Source: Sclerotinia nivalis (Eukaryota; Ascomycota; Leotiomycetes; Helotiales; Sclerotiniaceae). Taken from it: 64,000 nucleotides of DNA. The stretch is from the NCBI GenBank assembly GCA_029531795.1, contig JAPEIS010000014.1, positions 744,001 to 808,000 on the forward strand, in the 5' to 3' direction. This document shows positions 22,483 to 35,200 of this stretch, piece by piece. Position 1 is the stretch's first letter; every line of letters begins with the position of its first letter. The notes under the pieces were generated by a model. That model was not told where the DNA came from and did no database searches. It saw only the letters and a program-made list of their open reading frames with translations. Position numbers and translations under genes: made by a program.

Positions 22483-23031
22483 CTCATCACAATATCAGAC
22501 TCCATATTTGAAGAATACTTTGCTTCTGAGCATATGAACTTAGATATTAACATAACGTGCGGAAGATCGACCCAGGCTTCTCCGAGAGGTGTATGTATGT
22601 AACAATGAAAGCCGCCCGAACATAGCCATGGAATGTTCTAGGAGAGGAGATGAACATAGATCCAAGTGGTTCTAAATCAATGACATTCATTGCCTCATTC
22701 GCTACCTAAATCCATTGTCCTCCATAAAATGCAGCAAGAACACCATTTTACAACATTAAGGTGCCGCTGTGGTATTGGGTCCAGCTTGGCCCAGAATGAT
22801 ACGGTTAGAAGAGATACAAAATGGAAGACATGTAACAGGAATCTTATGCCTTTGATACTTTATCGCCAAGTGGCTCGCCTGAGTGTGGCATTCCATCCAA
22901 CATATTCCAAAATCATATATTCTATCTCCTACTACCATGAATTGAGATGTATATGTGAGCATATTCTCGAGCCTTTGGTTTCTTAATCGGCTTCACAATA
23001 TCATCTTGTTTCTAGCGCAGAAAACGTGGCT

Positions 23032-23786
23032 TTAGCGGCGAGATGATGACCATTCCTGCCTCCCTGAAACCACTCTCTGTTGTCCGCAAAATATCAATTC
23101 AATACTCTCAATAACAAATAATTGCCAAGAGTGGAGGAGGTCAATCATCTTTCCCACGAGCCTGGAGGTTCGGGTCGGAGATTCACCGTGTGCATGTAGA
23201 TTAGCGATGGCAGTATTAAAACTATGAATGGAAGATATGAAAGTTCTACTTCTCATGGTAATAGCTGTGTGAATGCTGAAGGCGGAGGTTACACTCCACA
23301 ATCAAGATTTCGACCTTGAAGTGATGTTCGACACACACATTGGATCATGCGAAGTATGCATGTGTTCGTTTTTACATACTCACCGTTCGTGGAGCGCGAA
23401 GTCGCCTGTGATATGCCAACAAGTATAACATAATCAAACAGGATATTTGCCAAGAGATTATCAGACTCACTTGACCGAGTATTTTTTTCAAATGGCCAAT
23501 ATTCAATACCTTTAGAGAATATCAACATCAAGGGAATTCATCCCACAAAACCACGTTTTTGACATGCGTTCATAGATAAGCTATACGGTAAGAGCATACC
23601 AACCTATGGTATCATTTTCCAGAAATAGACTTGTAACCCGTCTGAATTGGTCATGATCTGAAACATATCCTTCGCAAAGAAGACCTCGGCCCCCTCACGC
23701 CACAACTTCTCTAATTCACTCGAAAGCATTGCTGCTAAATTTGTGGCAGTACCGGACGACATGTGCGAAGCCCTATCTTCAGTCAA
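23032..23786 (-). pseudogene. Decayed minus-strand coding region
   Basis: Three minus-strand stretches have coding character. 23786-23604 contains MSSGTATNLAAML and then ELEKLWREGAEVFFAKDMF, ending in TAG; 23531-23289 contains a strong GTGAGT donor after ATSRSTNG; 23301-23032 is open for about 89 codons. I could not join them in one frame with credible introns. They probably derive from one former gene. No family recognised. Confidence 0.3.
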
Positions 23787-24773
23787 TCTTAAAAGTGTTT
23801 ACACTTCCACTTCTTTTTGAGCTTGGCTGCTTCTTTCCTTGACCTGACAACCATCACCAGATGAAATAAATCAGTACTTCAACACGCTACTTCCTTTTTT
23901 AAACTTTCCTGTCTCCTTCTATCATAGATAGATCTGCTTAATAGCAAAGTACCCTTCTTATTGTAACCCCTTTATCGCCTTCGGATTGCTGTGGTTACAT
24001 CGTCAATCCTCAACTTCTTCTAATTCAAATTTAAACCGCACAACACAAACAAGATAACCCGGCACACTTTTGCAATTCGAACGTTAGACGCGTTGATCTA
24101 CTGGTTTAGTTCAACAGTTTGATAATTCATCGCATTATTTGTACGTATATCAGCACCCCTCACCTGCTTGGTTTATGTAAATCTGCAATGGCATTATGTT
24201 GCGCTCTTTGTTGATACCATCAACAAACATCAAACTTGAGAAATCTTGGATCGTTCCTTTTTACAAGCAATCAACCAAAGCAGTGTGTGCGTTTGCTCCG
24301 AAGTACCAGTTTACCTTTCCAGCAACTTTCATTCTTCTCACAGTATTCTTGATCAGTACCTGACGATTGCGTAGGCATTCAAGTTATATCCCAAAATTCT
24401 TGGAAGTAAGTTATCTAATTTTCTCATCGTTGTCCCTGCAGCTTGCCCCTGTTTTTGGCAGAAGAATTGTGGTCTGTGGCTTACCGCAAACAACTGCAGG
24501 TTTCCGCAGGCTTCCAACCTTATTTGGAAGAGCAAACGGCAAAGACTCATAAGAAGCTTTCCTCAAAGCTCTAGAAGAATCCTTATTAAAAGTCTGTTGC
24601 AGTCATTATTCTTTATCCTTGCTATTCTTAAGAGTGTTGGCTAATCTGATAAATCATTGATCAGGATTCCCAAAAATCTCATTTCATCACATTACGACTA
24701 TACACCGTTCGTACCTTTAATTTTCACATCTCTCTTCACTCTCTGATATTTCCTTCTCTATCAAATCTTCATC
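23787..24773. other. Upstream region and long leader of the CCCH gene
   Basis: AT-rich, pyrimidine-rich sequence of a type typical for fungal promoters and 5' leaders. A GTAAGT at 24408 followed by CCCTGCAG and GGCAG acceptors may mark a leader intron, but the spacing is short. No coding frame of note. Confidence 0.4.
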
Positions 24774-26221
24774 ATGTCAACTCAAGTCAAGACTTGTTCT
24801 AATATAAAATTTTCCAACTCTCCTGAGTCTTCTCATGAAAGTTGTGATGCAGTCGATGCCATCGATACGGAAATGACCTCCCCGCTAACATCGATCGATA
24901 ACGATAGTACCCGTAGCTTTACTCCCGACAAGATGGATGCTTTTCATTCAGCTCGCGAACGTGAGGAGCGTATCCGTAGGAACGGTCATACACCTAGCCA
25001 TACACCTACTCCATCTATGGCTATGAACAACATGAACAATAACGGCAGCGTCTGGCGTCGCCAGTCTTTCTGCGACCCTGCTTATGCGGGTCCAGAAGGT
25101 TTTACTCCGCTGACTATGGTTCGCCCTGGCCCCGTTTATCCTTTGCCTGAGCAAATTAACTCCGCCTTTGCCTATGGTATTCGCCGAGCTGATGGTTCTT
25201 ATACACGACTTCTCCCGGCTGATGAGCTTCCCGCTCTCAACGGCATTCCCCGTCACCAAGGTCCAGAGGGACTGATTATTGTTCCGGAGCTTCAGCATGG
25301 CTCTCCAAAGCCAGAGCGTGCTACTCCCATGATCCCAAACAAGGTACGTTTTGGGGATTTTTGAATTCAGATGATATGCTGACATTAGTTGCTGAAGGTC
25401 GTTGCAAAGCTGCCACCACTCGCTCCACCAATGTTCGGACTCAACCAGCAAGGTGGTTTCCGCCGACCAGGTGATCAAACACAGGTAAGAGGATAGCTAC
25501 ATTCTAAATATATCACCAATGAAAAGTATATACTAATTTTATTTTCAAGTTGGCCATCGATTCAATCGTTGCCTCCGCCGTCGCTCCACCCATGAGCGTA
25601 GCTCCAGCAAACAATGCAATGATTCCTATGGGAGGTCCGCCTATGCGCCGCGAGAAAATTTACTGTGATAAGTGGGTTCACGAAGGCACCTGTGCTTTTA
25701 CTCAAGTAGGATGCAAATACAAGCACGAGATGCCTATGGATAAGGCCACGCAAGTTTCTCTTGGTTTGAACCATGGAGTGCCTAATTGGTATCGTCGCCA
25801 ACATGGCCTTTCTGTCTCTCCAGCAAGTGGAACTGGTCAAATTGAGGCATCTGGTACAACACCCACAAACGGAACATCTCGTACGTCTCAATCTTGGCGC
25901 CGTAAGGAAGCCACGTCTTTCTCTCTTCCGACCTCAGCTCAAGGTGGCGCAAATGGTCGTGGTATGTTTCTTTTAGCAGCGTCTATTCATGATTTAGCAG
26001 CAACTGACTTGATCACTGCAGATCGTCGTAGCTCATTTGGCCCAATTGAACCTCCCCACGCACGTCGTCTCACAAACTCTTCCTCCGGTGACTCGATCAA
26101 CCGTACTCACCTTTCTGTTCCAGAGAACGACGAAGAGAACGATAACGACGTCAAGATGCAGTGGAATGGTCGAGCTCGTAGCTATACAAATGGGCAGGAA
26201 CAAAATCGACATCAACAATAA
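24774..26221 (+). CDS. CCCH-type zinc-finger protein, about 422 aa
   Basis: Four exons: 24774-25343, 25398-25484, 25550-25961 and 26022-26221, giving about 422 residues; an alternative acceptor at 25388 would add three residues. Introns are 54, 65 and 60 nt with GTACGT, GTAAGA and GTATGT donors; the last contains no stop, so its retention would only insert 20 residues. A single zinc finger, C258-x8-C267-x6-C274-x3-H278, lies in the motif beginning IYCDKWVHEGTC. CCCH fingers of this type bind RNA, usually in mRNA decay or processing. The flanks are low-complexity and Ser/Pro/Asn-rich, and the N-terminal third is acidic and Ser-rich. The family is a conserved filamentous-fungal one with one degenerate-length finger. 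Location is expected to be nucleus or cytoplasm. The call as a CCCH protein is firm; RNA target and role are unknown. Confidence 0.9.
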
Positions 26222-28274
26222 TTTGGTTTACCAGATCTTGCGCTCCAACGATATAGATATTTATCTCAGCATCTTCTGCTCAAAGCTTTTACCTCTATAT
26301 CTCACTTCTCTCAGTTCTTCGGGCTATGCCTCTTTCTCACTAAGTACAATTTGGTTGATCATGGTTTTAAGTTAGGTCAATAGCTTCACCAACTAGATGA
26401 AGTGGCGATTGGGATGTATGGCACTCGGGATACAGGACAGATGGGATAAAAATTACTTGCTACTATATCTGGGGTTATAGTGTCTGTTTCTCTTTATTCT
26501 TCAGTTTTCTTTTTTCTTTGGCTAGACAGAGCTTCTTCCATCAACAAAAAAGCATGGCTTGCGTATTCGTTTCAACTTCGGATTTTGCCTTTGCATTTGC
26601 ACAAACGACTACGAAAATTATATTGCCCAGGTGGTGTGTAATCGATTAAATGATGGAATGGATTAAGGGGATGATGGACAGGATGGATGATTGAGATGAA
26701 TGAATGGGAGTTATGATGAATGATTGGGAGGAAAACTTTACGGGAGAACATCAAAAGTCATAAAAGCGTCTATAAATCAAGGGAATGATGGATGATATGG
26801 ATGGATAATGACATTTTGGGCACGCAGCTTACTCTGCACGAGATGCCTACTGGATAGTAATCAAAATTTTCTTTGCAAATGACTTTAAGGCTGGTAATGG
26901 GTCTGAATGTTGCTTGGCTTGGCGTGGTGTGATATGCTATGATGTAATATGTTGTGGTCTGATGGACTTGCTGTTGCGAGGAAGGCTTCGTGGGGTGAGA
27001 GTAAGGATGAAGGGAAAAAGGGTTTGGTGTATTGAGTATTGAGTGATGAGTATACCCACAGTTTGGTTACTTCATGATATTTGAAGAAGTGGAATGGGTG
27101 ATCTCGAACATTAATTTCTACTGGAAATCCTAGTATGTTCGATTTCTTGGACAGCGGAAACTGACAAAAAAGATTGGTTATAAAAAGAATGTGCTGATTC
27201 TCCAAAAACCAGCCACGAAAAATCTAGCTATCCTACTCTTTCAATCATATACAGTTAGCAATGATACATACAAATAAAAAAAAGTAGAAATACCAAAGCC
27301 ATAACCTCAACCCGACCTCGAGATATACAGCCCGGGCCAAATACCATAGTTAGGCTGAGTTGCCCTCTTTGTTTCCCTCTCTCTTTTCTTCCTCGCTTGA
27401 TATCTTCATCCCGGGTCTCTATGCATTCCTTTTTTTCCTTGTCTGGGCATAGATTACAAGAATTTAAAGGCTATTCATTCACTTAATATCTATACCAGTC
27501 TCGACTCTCAATATAAACGGGGTCTTATATTTAATATCGGTTTAAGGCTATGATATGATTTGACTTGACAGTTGAATAATATACTGGCACAGTAGATAGA
27601 TAGTACGAACACTTTTCGGTTTTAGTTCATACGAATATTATTTATCCTATCAATTATATTACTGAAGATTGAGGTACAACGGCGGGCCAAGCAATAACTT
27701 TACGTTGGATGCTCTCCATTGTAAATCTGAAGTTGTGTAAAGGTTTCGCTGTTATTTCAATGTAATGGATTGAGGGCACTTAGTGTCTTTTGTGGAATTT
27801 CCTCGACTTTTAAATTAATATTCTAAGGGTGAGAGGAAGATCCGAAAGGGATGAGATGGGTGAGACGAGGATATACTTTTGGGGTAAGCGAGGTGGTTTT
27901 TATGCAGGGCGAAAATTGAAACATAGGGAATATATTGGTGTCAATGATGGGATGTAATCAAAATGGCTCTTTTGAGCATTACTTCGATGGCAATTGGCAT
28001 TCTGCTATCATATAGTACCTTCACGACCATTCAGAGGTCGATTGAAAAGTCATATGGAATTTCTTTAGTGGTGGGGTCAAAACATAGGACGGACGAGTGA
28101 AGTGTAGAATGCAAGGATGTTTGTTATTCTGCATATAATTCATAATCTAAAGCGACAGTATTACTGACACCAAATCCACAAACAAACGCCAACATAAAAT
28201 TTTCTATCCTCGCTTCCCACAATCCAGCAACAGTAACCACCAAACTACACCATAAAATCCACCACCCTTCCCTT
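26222..28274. other. Intergenic DNA between convergent genes
   Basis: Lies between the 3' ends of the CCCH gene (plus) and the secreted-protein gene (minus). AT-rich with imperfect GATGGATG tracts near 26650-26810. No supported coding sequence. Confidence 0.6.
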
Positions 28275-29996
28275 TTACATCCTCCCCAATCTTTTAGCCC
28301 ACGGTCCCCTGTTCGTCCACTCCTCCTCCTCCCCTACTTCCCCTACCATCCCGTGCCTACCGTTCCCCTCCTCATCCCTCTTAAAGATAACAATCGCAGT
28401 ATTAGGATTCTGACATAAACCCAGTAATGAAAGACATTTATTTTCAGAACAGCAGGTTCTCATGCAGGCAGAACCGGATCCACAATCAGAATCGGCGGTG
28501 CAAGAGGAGAGGGCGGAGCAGGGTGTATCAGCCATGCAGTAGCCTGTGCCACTTAAGGATGGTTCTGCGAAGTTTGTTAGTGAATTTTGGTCATGGGGGT
28601 GGGGATAGGAGAAGAGTGGGTGTAGAAGAGAGAAGATGAAGGATGGAGGACATACGACATAAGCAGGTGTTGTCTGAAGAGCAATGTTGGTTTTGGCGGC
28701 AAGCGGCTGTGGCGTTACATGTGGCGATGAGAGGAGAGACGGGAGATCTGGGGTTGGGGGATGAGGAAGAGGTGGGAAGGGAAGTGGAGGTTGAAGAGAA
28801 GTTTGAGGGCGGCTGGGATGTGATGGTAAAGGATGTGTATGGAAGAGATGATGATGCGGGTGTTAGGAGGGTGGGTGTCGTTCTTGATGCTGAATTGGAA
28901 GAGGTTACCAATGATCCCGTTTTAGTTAATGATAAAAGTGTGGTAGAAGATACATTCAAGCTCGGAACGGAAGAGTTTGAGGGTGAAAGAGTCGAAGCTT
29001 CTGACTTCGAGATTGGAGAAGAAAAAAGTAAGCTTCCTGTGCTGGAAGCAAGAGAGTTTGAGGACGTCGCACTCGATACATTTAATGAAGTAGACGTTGA
29101 TGAAAGAGTAGTTGAGCTGAATTTGGTCGAAAGAGTCGACGATAGACTGGTCGAGGTCTCGGACGATTGCACGAAAAGTCTTTCAGATGCTGAGCTGCTG
29201 GATGAAAGAGATGAAACAATAACTGAATCCATTAGCAAGAGAGGCTAGCAAGCGAGTGTAGCAGGAGACTAGAATATATACCATTCGTGGATGTTGGTTC
29301 TGCTACAACACTTGAGCTAGAGCTAGAGCTCGAATTTGGTTCTCCAACAGCAGTGTAAGTTACAGTGATAGTTTCCACTCTATTGGGGTTTGGGGCGGGG
29401 ATTTGGTCTCCGGACGGGCCTCCAGGCGAAACTCCTGGTAAATTCACAGTTGCATACTCCGTCACATATGAAGTGGGGGCTGTGACAGTGATAGTAGTTA
29501 CCACTACATTCAGGTGACTCCGGCATGCTTCAACATATGCACTGTGATCTGGACAAGCGCTCGTCGCATATGGCGGGATCGTTTCCGTGGCCGTGCTTGT
29601 GATAGCATTCAGCGTGGTTGTGAGTGTAATGGCGTCTCCCGTGACGGTAACTATAACAGCCTCCCTTGGTTTTACGGCTCTGGCTGTCACATACACTATA
29701 TTTGTGCTTGCTTCTGTATAGGTGATTTCATTCAGTACCACGGTAGTAATTGTGACAATGCTGATTCATAAGTCATTAGTGCTTCGTATACTAGAGTGAC
29801 TGAAGGAATGGAAGTACCCAGAAGCTATGTAGGACGGAGTGACAGTAGTTCTCATGTAACTAGAGCAATCCAACTCTCGTATGTTTCTTGCAACATGATT
29901 ATGGGAGCCACCAACTACATACCCGCAGGCATCGGAGCCCTGCCACCAATGTGCATCTGATAAACCGAGGAGGAAAAACGTGATAAAAAGCTTCAT
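28275..29996 (-). CDS. Secreted Ser/Thr-rich protein with two Cys modules, 504 aa
   Basis: Four exons, 29996-29818, 29760-29282, 29222-28656 and 28564-28275; introns of 57, 59 and 91 nt with GTACTT, GTATAT and GTATGT donors, all keeping frame, total 504 residues. The start at 29996 gives a clean signal peptide (MKLFITFFLLGLSDA), followed by a short Cys-containing domain (HWWQGSDACGYVVGG). Residues about 60-220 are Thr/Val-rich, and about 220-380 form a long mucin-like Ser/Thr stretch. The C-terminal part has a module C-x5-C-x5-C-x5-C-x-C, then, across the third intron, C-x5-C-x5-C-x3-CC-x4-C. The tail is charged and lacks a GPI signal. The architecture suggests an O-glycosylated wall or secreted protein with a small disulfide-rich binding head. 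I know no named family. Splice model is well supported. Confidence 0.82.
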
Positions 29997-30844
29997 AGTA
30001 GGAACTCTGGTGGAAGTAATTTTTGGCAATTTATGTAGAAGGTGCTTCTTTAGTGGTAGAACAATCTAGTTACGCTCAACAAAGATCAATATAGCAAAAA
30101 GGGTGAGAATTGATGGGCTACTTATTCACGAGCTCAAGTTTAGTCGCGTTGCTCCAGAATTCTCTACATGGCATGATATGCGTGTTGGGAATTAACTCGC
30201 TGTGACGTACATGAAGATCAATGCAAAATAATGTAAACGAGAATACGTGAAGAATGCTGTTGTGGGCGCAACGTTCACTAGAATATTGAATGTCTGAACA
30301 ATATTGAATATTTTGGGCACTTATGCAACATCAAATAATCGCTAAAAAACGACGTTTGGAATCTCAAATTTGACACTACTGGACAGGGTTGGAATTTTTA
30401 ATGATAATTTCTCAACACTAATTGAGATGCTGCCAATGTTTCTTCCGCCCAGTATCGCATCTCGAATACGGAGAAAGGTCCAAAAGTCCGGAAGTCCGGA
30501 AGTACAACTTAAAACTCAAAAATTAACGATGGGTATTTAACTTGATGACTATGGAATGATATGTAGTCTATACATAGAGACTACTGCCTTGCCCCCATGG
30601 ACAGGTAAATTCGCTGTCTAATTGACGCCTTCCAATGCACGGTCTTCTGTTCCGCTACTCCATTATCCCATGTAAATGCTTCTTGAGGAACAAAATTCCC
30701 GAAATTGTGTGGGCATGTTATCGTCAAGGTCGTTACAAATCGTCCATAATCCACCAAATGTTGTAAAGATGTGGTTCAATACCTGCCGTAGGAGGTATAA
30801 TACATCGATGTGTACAAATAATGCGCAGGAAAAGCGATGGCCGT
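29997..30844. other. Promoter region of the secreted-protein gene
   Basis: AT-rich upstream sequence of the minus-strand secreted-protein gene, ending at the stop of the TAPR1-like gene. It contains a short direct duplication of AAGTCCGGAAGTCC near 30482. No coding frame supported. Confidence 0.5.
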
Positions 30845-31858
30845 TCAAACGAATCTTCCCCTTTTTCCACCGCCACCGAAAGAATCATCTCCATGCCCTA
30901 GATTTCCTAGATCAAAGAAATCCCCAAAGTTTATTTTCCGCTTTTGACCAGCGCCCCGGCTTATGGAAGCCGAAGATCTAGCATTTAATCGAGAAGAATG
31001 ATTGTTGTGTCTTGCGTTGGTTCGTGAAGGTCGAGTGAGGGAAATACCCGCTGGCTGATTACTGAAACTATCGTGGGTTTGAGAACGGCTCTTATCCGAT
31101 AAATCCAAGTCTGACAATAGAATATCAGGATCTTGTGGATATTGTTGCGAGGATCGAAAGGTAAATGTGCTCTGTGGAAGCGCCGTGATCGTTGGAGGTT
31201 CTGGTTCTGGGTCGGGTAATACAACGGTCGGAGGCGGAGGCGCTGACTCTGTTCTCATTGGTGAAGTAGCTCTTGTTGATTTAACAGTTGATGTCGGAAT
31301 ATGAGTTGAATTTTGAGATCTTTGAATTACTGGTGAGGATCCGCGATCTGTTTTCTCTGGAACTTCGTCGTCGCTATCGTTGTGTGACGTTGTGTCTCGA
31401 CCATCTAATCTCTCGGTCGCCCACCTTCGAATCCTCCAACCCTCGCCATCGCTCAATCCAATATCTTCTTTGTCAAGGAAACTTAAGAGCTCATCCAGTG
31501 CATCTTGATAACCTTCAGTCCTAGCTCTTCCTTGATCTGCCGCGGCGGTCTTATAGAGATTGGTGACGGATAAAGCGGCCGCCTTGAATTGTGCGATGAG
31601 AAGCTGTTGTGGGGTGTCGCTGTTCTGTTGTTTTGAAGGAGATTTACCTCCAGGAAGAGAGGTATTCAAAGATCTCATAGAATCCATGACTTGTTGTTGA
31701 GAATGGGTTTGTGCTGAGTTGCTGCAACAAAGATGGGAATTAGTCAGATGATGGTCCGTCCGGGTAGACACAGGATTAAATATGTAATGACCCTTAATTC
31801 TAGCAACGTACCTTGTCTTAGTGATGAAGTCGCAGAAATTCAAGTGAACGAATTTCAT
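30845..31858 (-). CDS. TAPR1/HAPSTR1-like protein (PF15251 type), 280-307 aa
   Basis: The conserved core around QFKAAALSVTNLYKTAA, followed by GYQDALDELLSFLDKED, matches the animal C16orf72 protein (HAPSTR1/TAPR1), which has the same NAATAVTNLYK helix and a basic C-terminus; here the protein also ends in a Gly-rich basic tail (GGGGKRGRFV). In mammals HAPSTR1 works with the ubiquitin ligase HUWE1 in stress and telomere-attrition responses; the fungal role is not known to me. A 90-nt intron (31811-31722, GTACGT...CTGACTAAT...TTGCAG) lies near the 5' end. If translation starts at 31858 the spliced protein has 307 residues; if at the ATG on 31687 it has 280 and the intron is in the leader. Both are in frame. 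The middle is Ser/Pro-rich and disordered. Head-to-head with the ISWI gene. Confidence 0.75.
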   Translation of the reverse strand: MKFVHLNFCDFITKTRYVARIKGHYIFNPVSTRTDHHLTNSHLCCSNSAQTHSQQQVMDSMRSLNTSLPGGKSPSKQQNSDTPQQLLIAQFKAAALSVTNLYKTAAADQGRARTEGYQDALDELLSFLDKEDIGLSDGEGWRIRRWATERLDGRDTTSHNDSDDEVPEKTDRGSSPVIQRSQNSTHIPTSTVKSTRATSPMRTESAPPPPTVVLPDPEPEPPTITALPQSTFTFRSSQQYPQDPDILLSDLDLSDKSRSQTHDSFSNQPAGISLTRPSRTNARHNNHSSRLNARSSASISRGAGQKRKINFGDFFDLGNLGHGDDSFGGGGKRGRFV

Positions 31859-32285
31859 ACAACTCTCGGTCTAAGGCCTAATAAAGAGTGAGATCTTACA
31901 ACTATGACTCCTGAAATAAGGATTCGAAAGATTTCTGTGCTGGTGGAGGTTTTGGTTGTTTTTTCGATTTGGATACCAAGAGCCATGACTTCTTTTAGGC
32001 CCGTGCCGTTGTACTACGGTATATAGTTATTCCGGCCGTAATCGTACCGCGTTCATTCACGCCTTGTGCTGGAGATTCTGTTCTATAAACGCGAAATTCC
32101 ACATCAGATCAATTTCTTAATTTCTCGGTTTCAATCAACAGAACAGCGCAGACTTTTTGATATTAGGAACTTATTCATCACTGAAACGTCTATTGCCATC
32201 TCATATAGCACGACTACTCTTTCTCGGCGCATAAGAGATACCCTTCTTACCGTTGTTACCCTAGAAAGGGCGAAGTCATTTGAAG
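31859..32285. promoter_or_regulatory. Shared promoter, TAPR1-like and ISWI genes
   Basis: A 427-bp gap between divergent start codons. It must hold both promoters and leaders. There is no obvious TATA box; a short GC-rich patch (TTCCGGCCGTAATCGTACCGCG) sits near 32030-32050. Confidence 0.5.
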
Positions 32286-35200
32286 ATGGCACCAACACGT
32301 TCTTCACGCAATAGTGGCGCCGATACAGATACATCTATGGTGGATGTATCTGAAATCAAACAACTACCTGTTGATCCTATGGTATGTTACGTTTTGGCAT
32401 ACTACATATCTTCTTCCAAAACCTGCAGGCTTTCGGTGTACATGCATTAGACATGAATAAACGATGTACTAACTTGCGCCATAGGATGTCGACGAAACCC
32501 CAGATTTTACAGAGGATTCTGATACCAATCCAAACACAACAGAAAGCAGTGTTCACGGAGACGCAATGACAGGAGATGGACGGAAACGAAGATCAGAAGC
32601 CACTCAGTTACGTCGGAGCGTTTTTGGCAAAAAGCATGATCGACTTGGTGAATCCAAGGTAATTTTACTGCTTTTCGATGATTTTTTGGGGTTCGCAGCT
32701 GATTGACCGTCTCCTCGTAGGAAGATGATTCCATTCGACGTTTTCGATATCTTCTTGGCTTAACAGATTTGTTTAGACATTTCATCGAAACAAACCCAAA
32801 TCCACGCATTCAGGAGATTATGCACGAGATTGATCGCCAAAATGAAGAGGCTGAAAAGAAAAAGAAAGGTGCGGACAGAAAGGGTGGCGCAGCCAACGAA
32901 AGACGCCGCAGAACAGAAGCAGAAGAGGATGCAGAGCTCCTAAAAGACGAAAAGGCCGGAGGATCTGCAGAGACAGTATTTCGTGAATCGCCGGGTTTCA
33001 TTCAGGGACAGATGAGAGATTATCAAGTTGCTGGATTGAATTGGCTGGTTTCTCTCCACGAGAATGGTATCTCAGGAATCCTTGCAGATGAGATGGGTCT
33101 TGGAAAGACTTTGCAAACGATCTCATTCTTAGGCTACCTCAGGCATATTATGGATATCACGGGTCCTCATCTCATTGTTGTCCCAAAATCTACGCTTGAC
33201 AATTGGAAGAGGGAGTTTGCAAGATGGACACCGGAGGTCAATGTTTTGGTACTCCAAGGAGCCAAGGATGAGCGTAATACTTTGATCAACGAGCGACTTA
33301 TTGATGAAAAGTTTGACGTCTGTATCACGAGTTACGAAATGATTCTTCGAGAGAAATCCCACTTGAAAAAATTTGCATGGGAATACATCATTATTGATGA
33401 GGTAGGCTTATTTTGTTTCCCGAAGCTAATCTCTTGCTAACTGAATTAGGCCCATCGTATCAAAAACGAAGAGTCTTCCCTTGCTCAAGTCATTCGTTTA
33501 TTTAATTCACGAAATCGACTTTTGATCACTGGTACTCCATTGCAAAACAACCTACATGAGTTATGGGCACTTCTCAACTTTTTGCTTCCAGATGTATTTG
33601 GTGATGCGGATGCATTTGATCAATGGTTTTCTGGCCAACAAGAAGATCAAGATACCGTTGTCCAACAATTACATCGCGTATTGCGCCCCTTTTTACTTCG
33701 TCGTGTCAAGGCCGATGTCGAAAAGAGTTTATTGCCCAAGAAGGAGATTAACTTGTACATTGGTATGTCCGACATGCAAGTTAAATGGTACAAGAAGATT
33801 CTTGAGAAGGATATCGACGCAGTCAATGGAGCTGGTGGAAAACGTGAATCAAAAACACGACTTTTGAACATTGTCATGCAACTTCGAAAATGTTGCAATC
33901 ATCCATATCTTTTCGAAGGTGCCGAACCTGGTCCACCTTACACTACCGATGAACATTTGATTTTCAATGCTGGAAAAATGGTCATGTTAGACAAACTTCT
34001 TACTCGCATGAAGAAGGCTGGAAGTCGAGTTCTGATCTTCTCTCAGATGAGCAGACTTTTAGACATCCTTGAAGATTACTGTGTTTTCCGTGAATTCAAG
34101 TATTGTCGAATTGATGGCGGTACAGCACATGAGGACCGTATCCAGGCTATCGACGATTATAACAAGCCAGGTAGTGAAAAATTTGTCTTCCTTTTGACTA
34201 CCAGAGCTGGTGGTCTCGGTATCAATTTGACCAGTGCCGATATTGTTGTACTCTACGACAGTGATTGGAATCCGCAAGCAGATTTGCAGGCTATGGACCG
34301 AGCACATCGTATTGGACAAACAAAACAAGTTGTTGTATATCGATTCGTCACTGAGAACGCCATTGAGGAAAAAGTTCTGGAGCGTGCTGCTCAAAAATTA
34401 CGTTTGGATCAGCTCGTTATCCAACAAGGTCGTGCCCAGATTGCTGCTAAGGCGGCTGCTAATAAGGATGATCTTTTGAATATGATTCAGCACGGAGCTG
34501 AAAAGGTGTTCGCAACCAATGGACCAACAGGTAATCTTGCAGATAAGGGTGCAGATCTCGATGATGACGACATTGATGAGATTTTGAAGCATGGCGAAAA
34601 GCGTACCGCAGAGCTTAATGCTCGCTACGAGAAACTCGGTATTGATGACCTCCAAAACTTCACGTCTGAATCTGCCTACCAGTGGGATGGTAAAGATTTT
34701 AGTCACCAAAAGAAAGATATTGGTATGACCTGGATTAATCCCGCTAAGCGTGAACGCAAGGAGCAATCTTATTCCATGGACAAATATTATAAACAAGCTT
34801 TGTCTACTGGCGGTCGTGTTGCAGATCCAAAACCTAAAGCACCCAAGGCGCCAAAACAAGTCACAGTCCATGACTATCAATTCTTTCCACCAGCCCTGCG
34901 GGATTTGCAAGACCGTGAAACTGCATATCATCGTAAAGAAATTGGTTACAAGGTTCCTTTGGCAGATGGTACAGAAGAAGATCTCTCGGATCGTGAGGCT
35001 GAACGTAACTTGGAGCAACTAGAGATTGATAATGCTACTCCTCTTACAGAAGAAGAGCAAGAAGAGAAGCAACGTCTATCTCAACAAGGTTTCGCTGACT
35101 GGAATCGTCGAGACTTTCAACAATTTATTAATGGTTCTGCAAAGTATGGCCGTAAGGATTTCAGCATGATCGCTGAAGAAGTAGACAGCAAGGGACCAGA

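Noticed and set aside
24060..24130. A tRNA-like TGGTTTAGTTCAA and TTCGAA combination.
   Set aside because: The acceptor and anticodon stems cannot be formed; no other tRNA or 5S rRNA signal was found in the window by eye.
28643..29248. 201-codon acidic frame on the plus strand.
   Set aside because: It is the complement of the Ser/Thr-rich exon of the secreted protein, whose splice sites and signal peptide are convincing.
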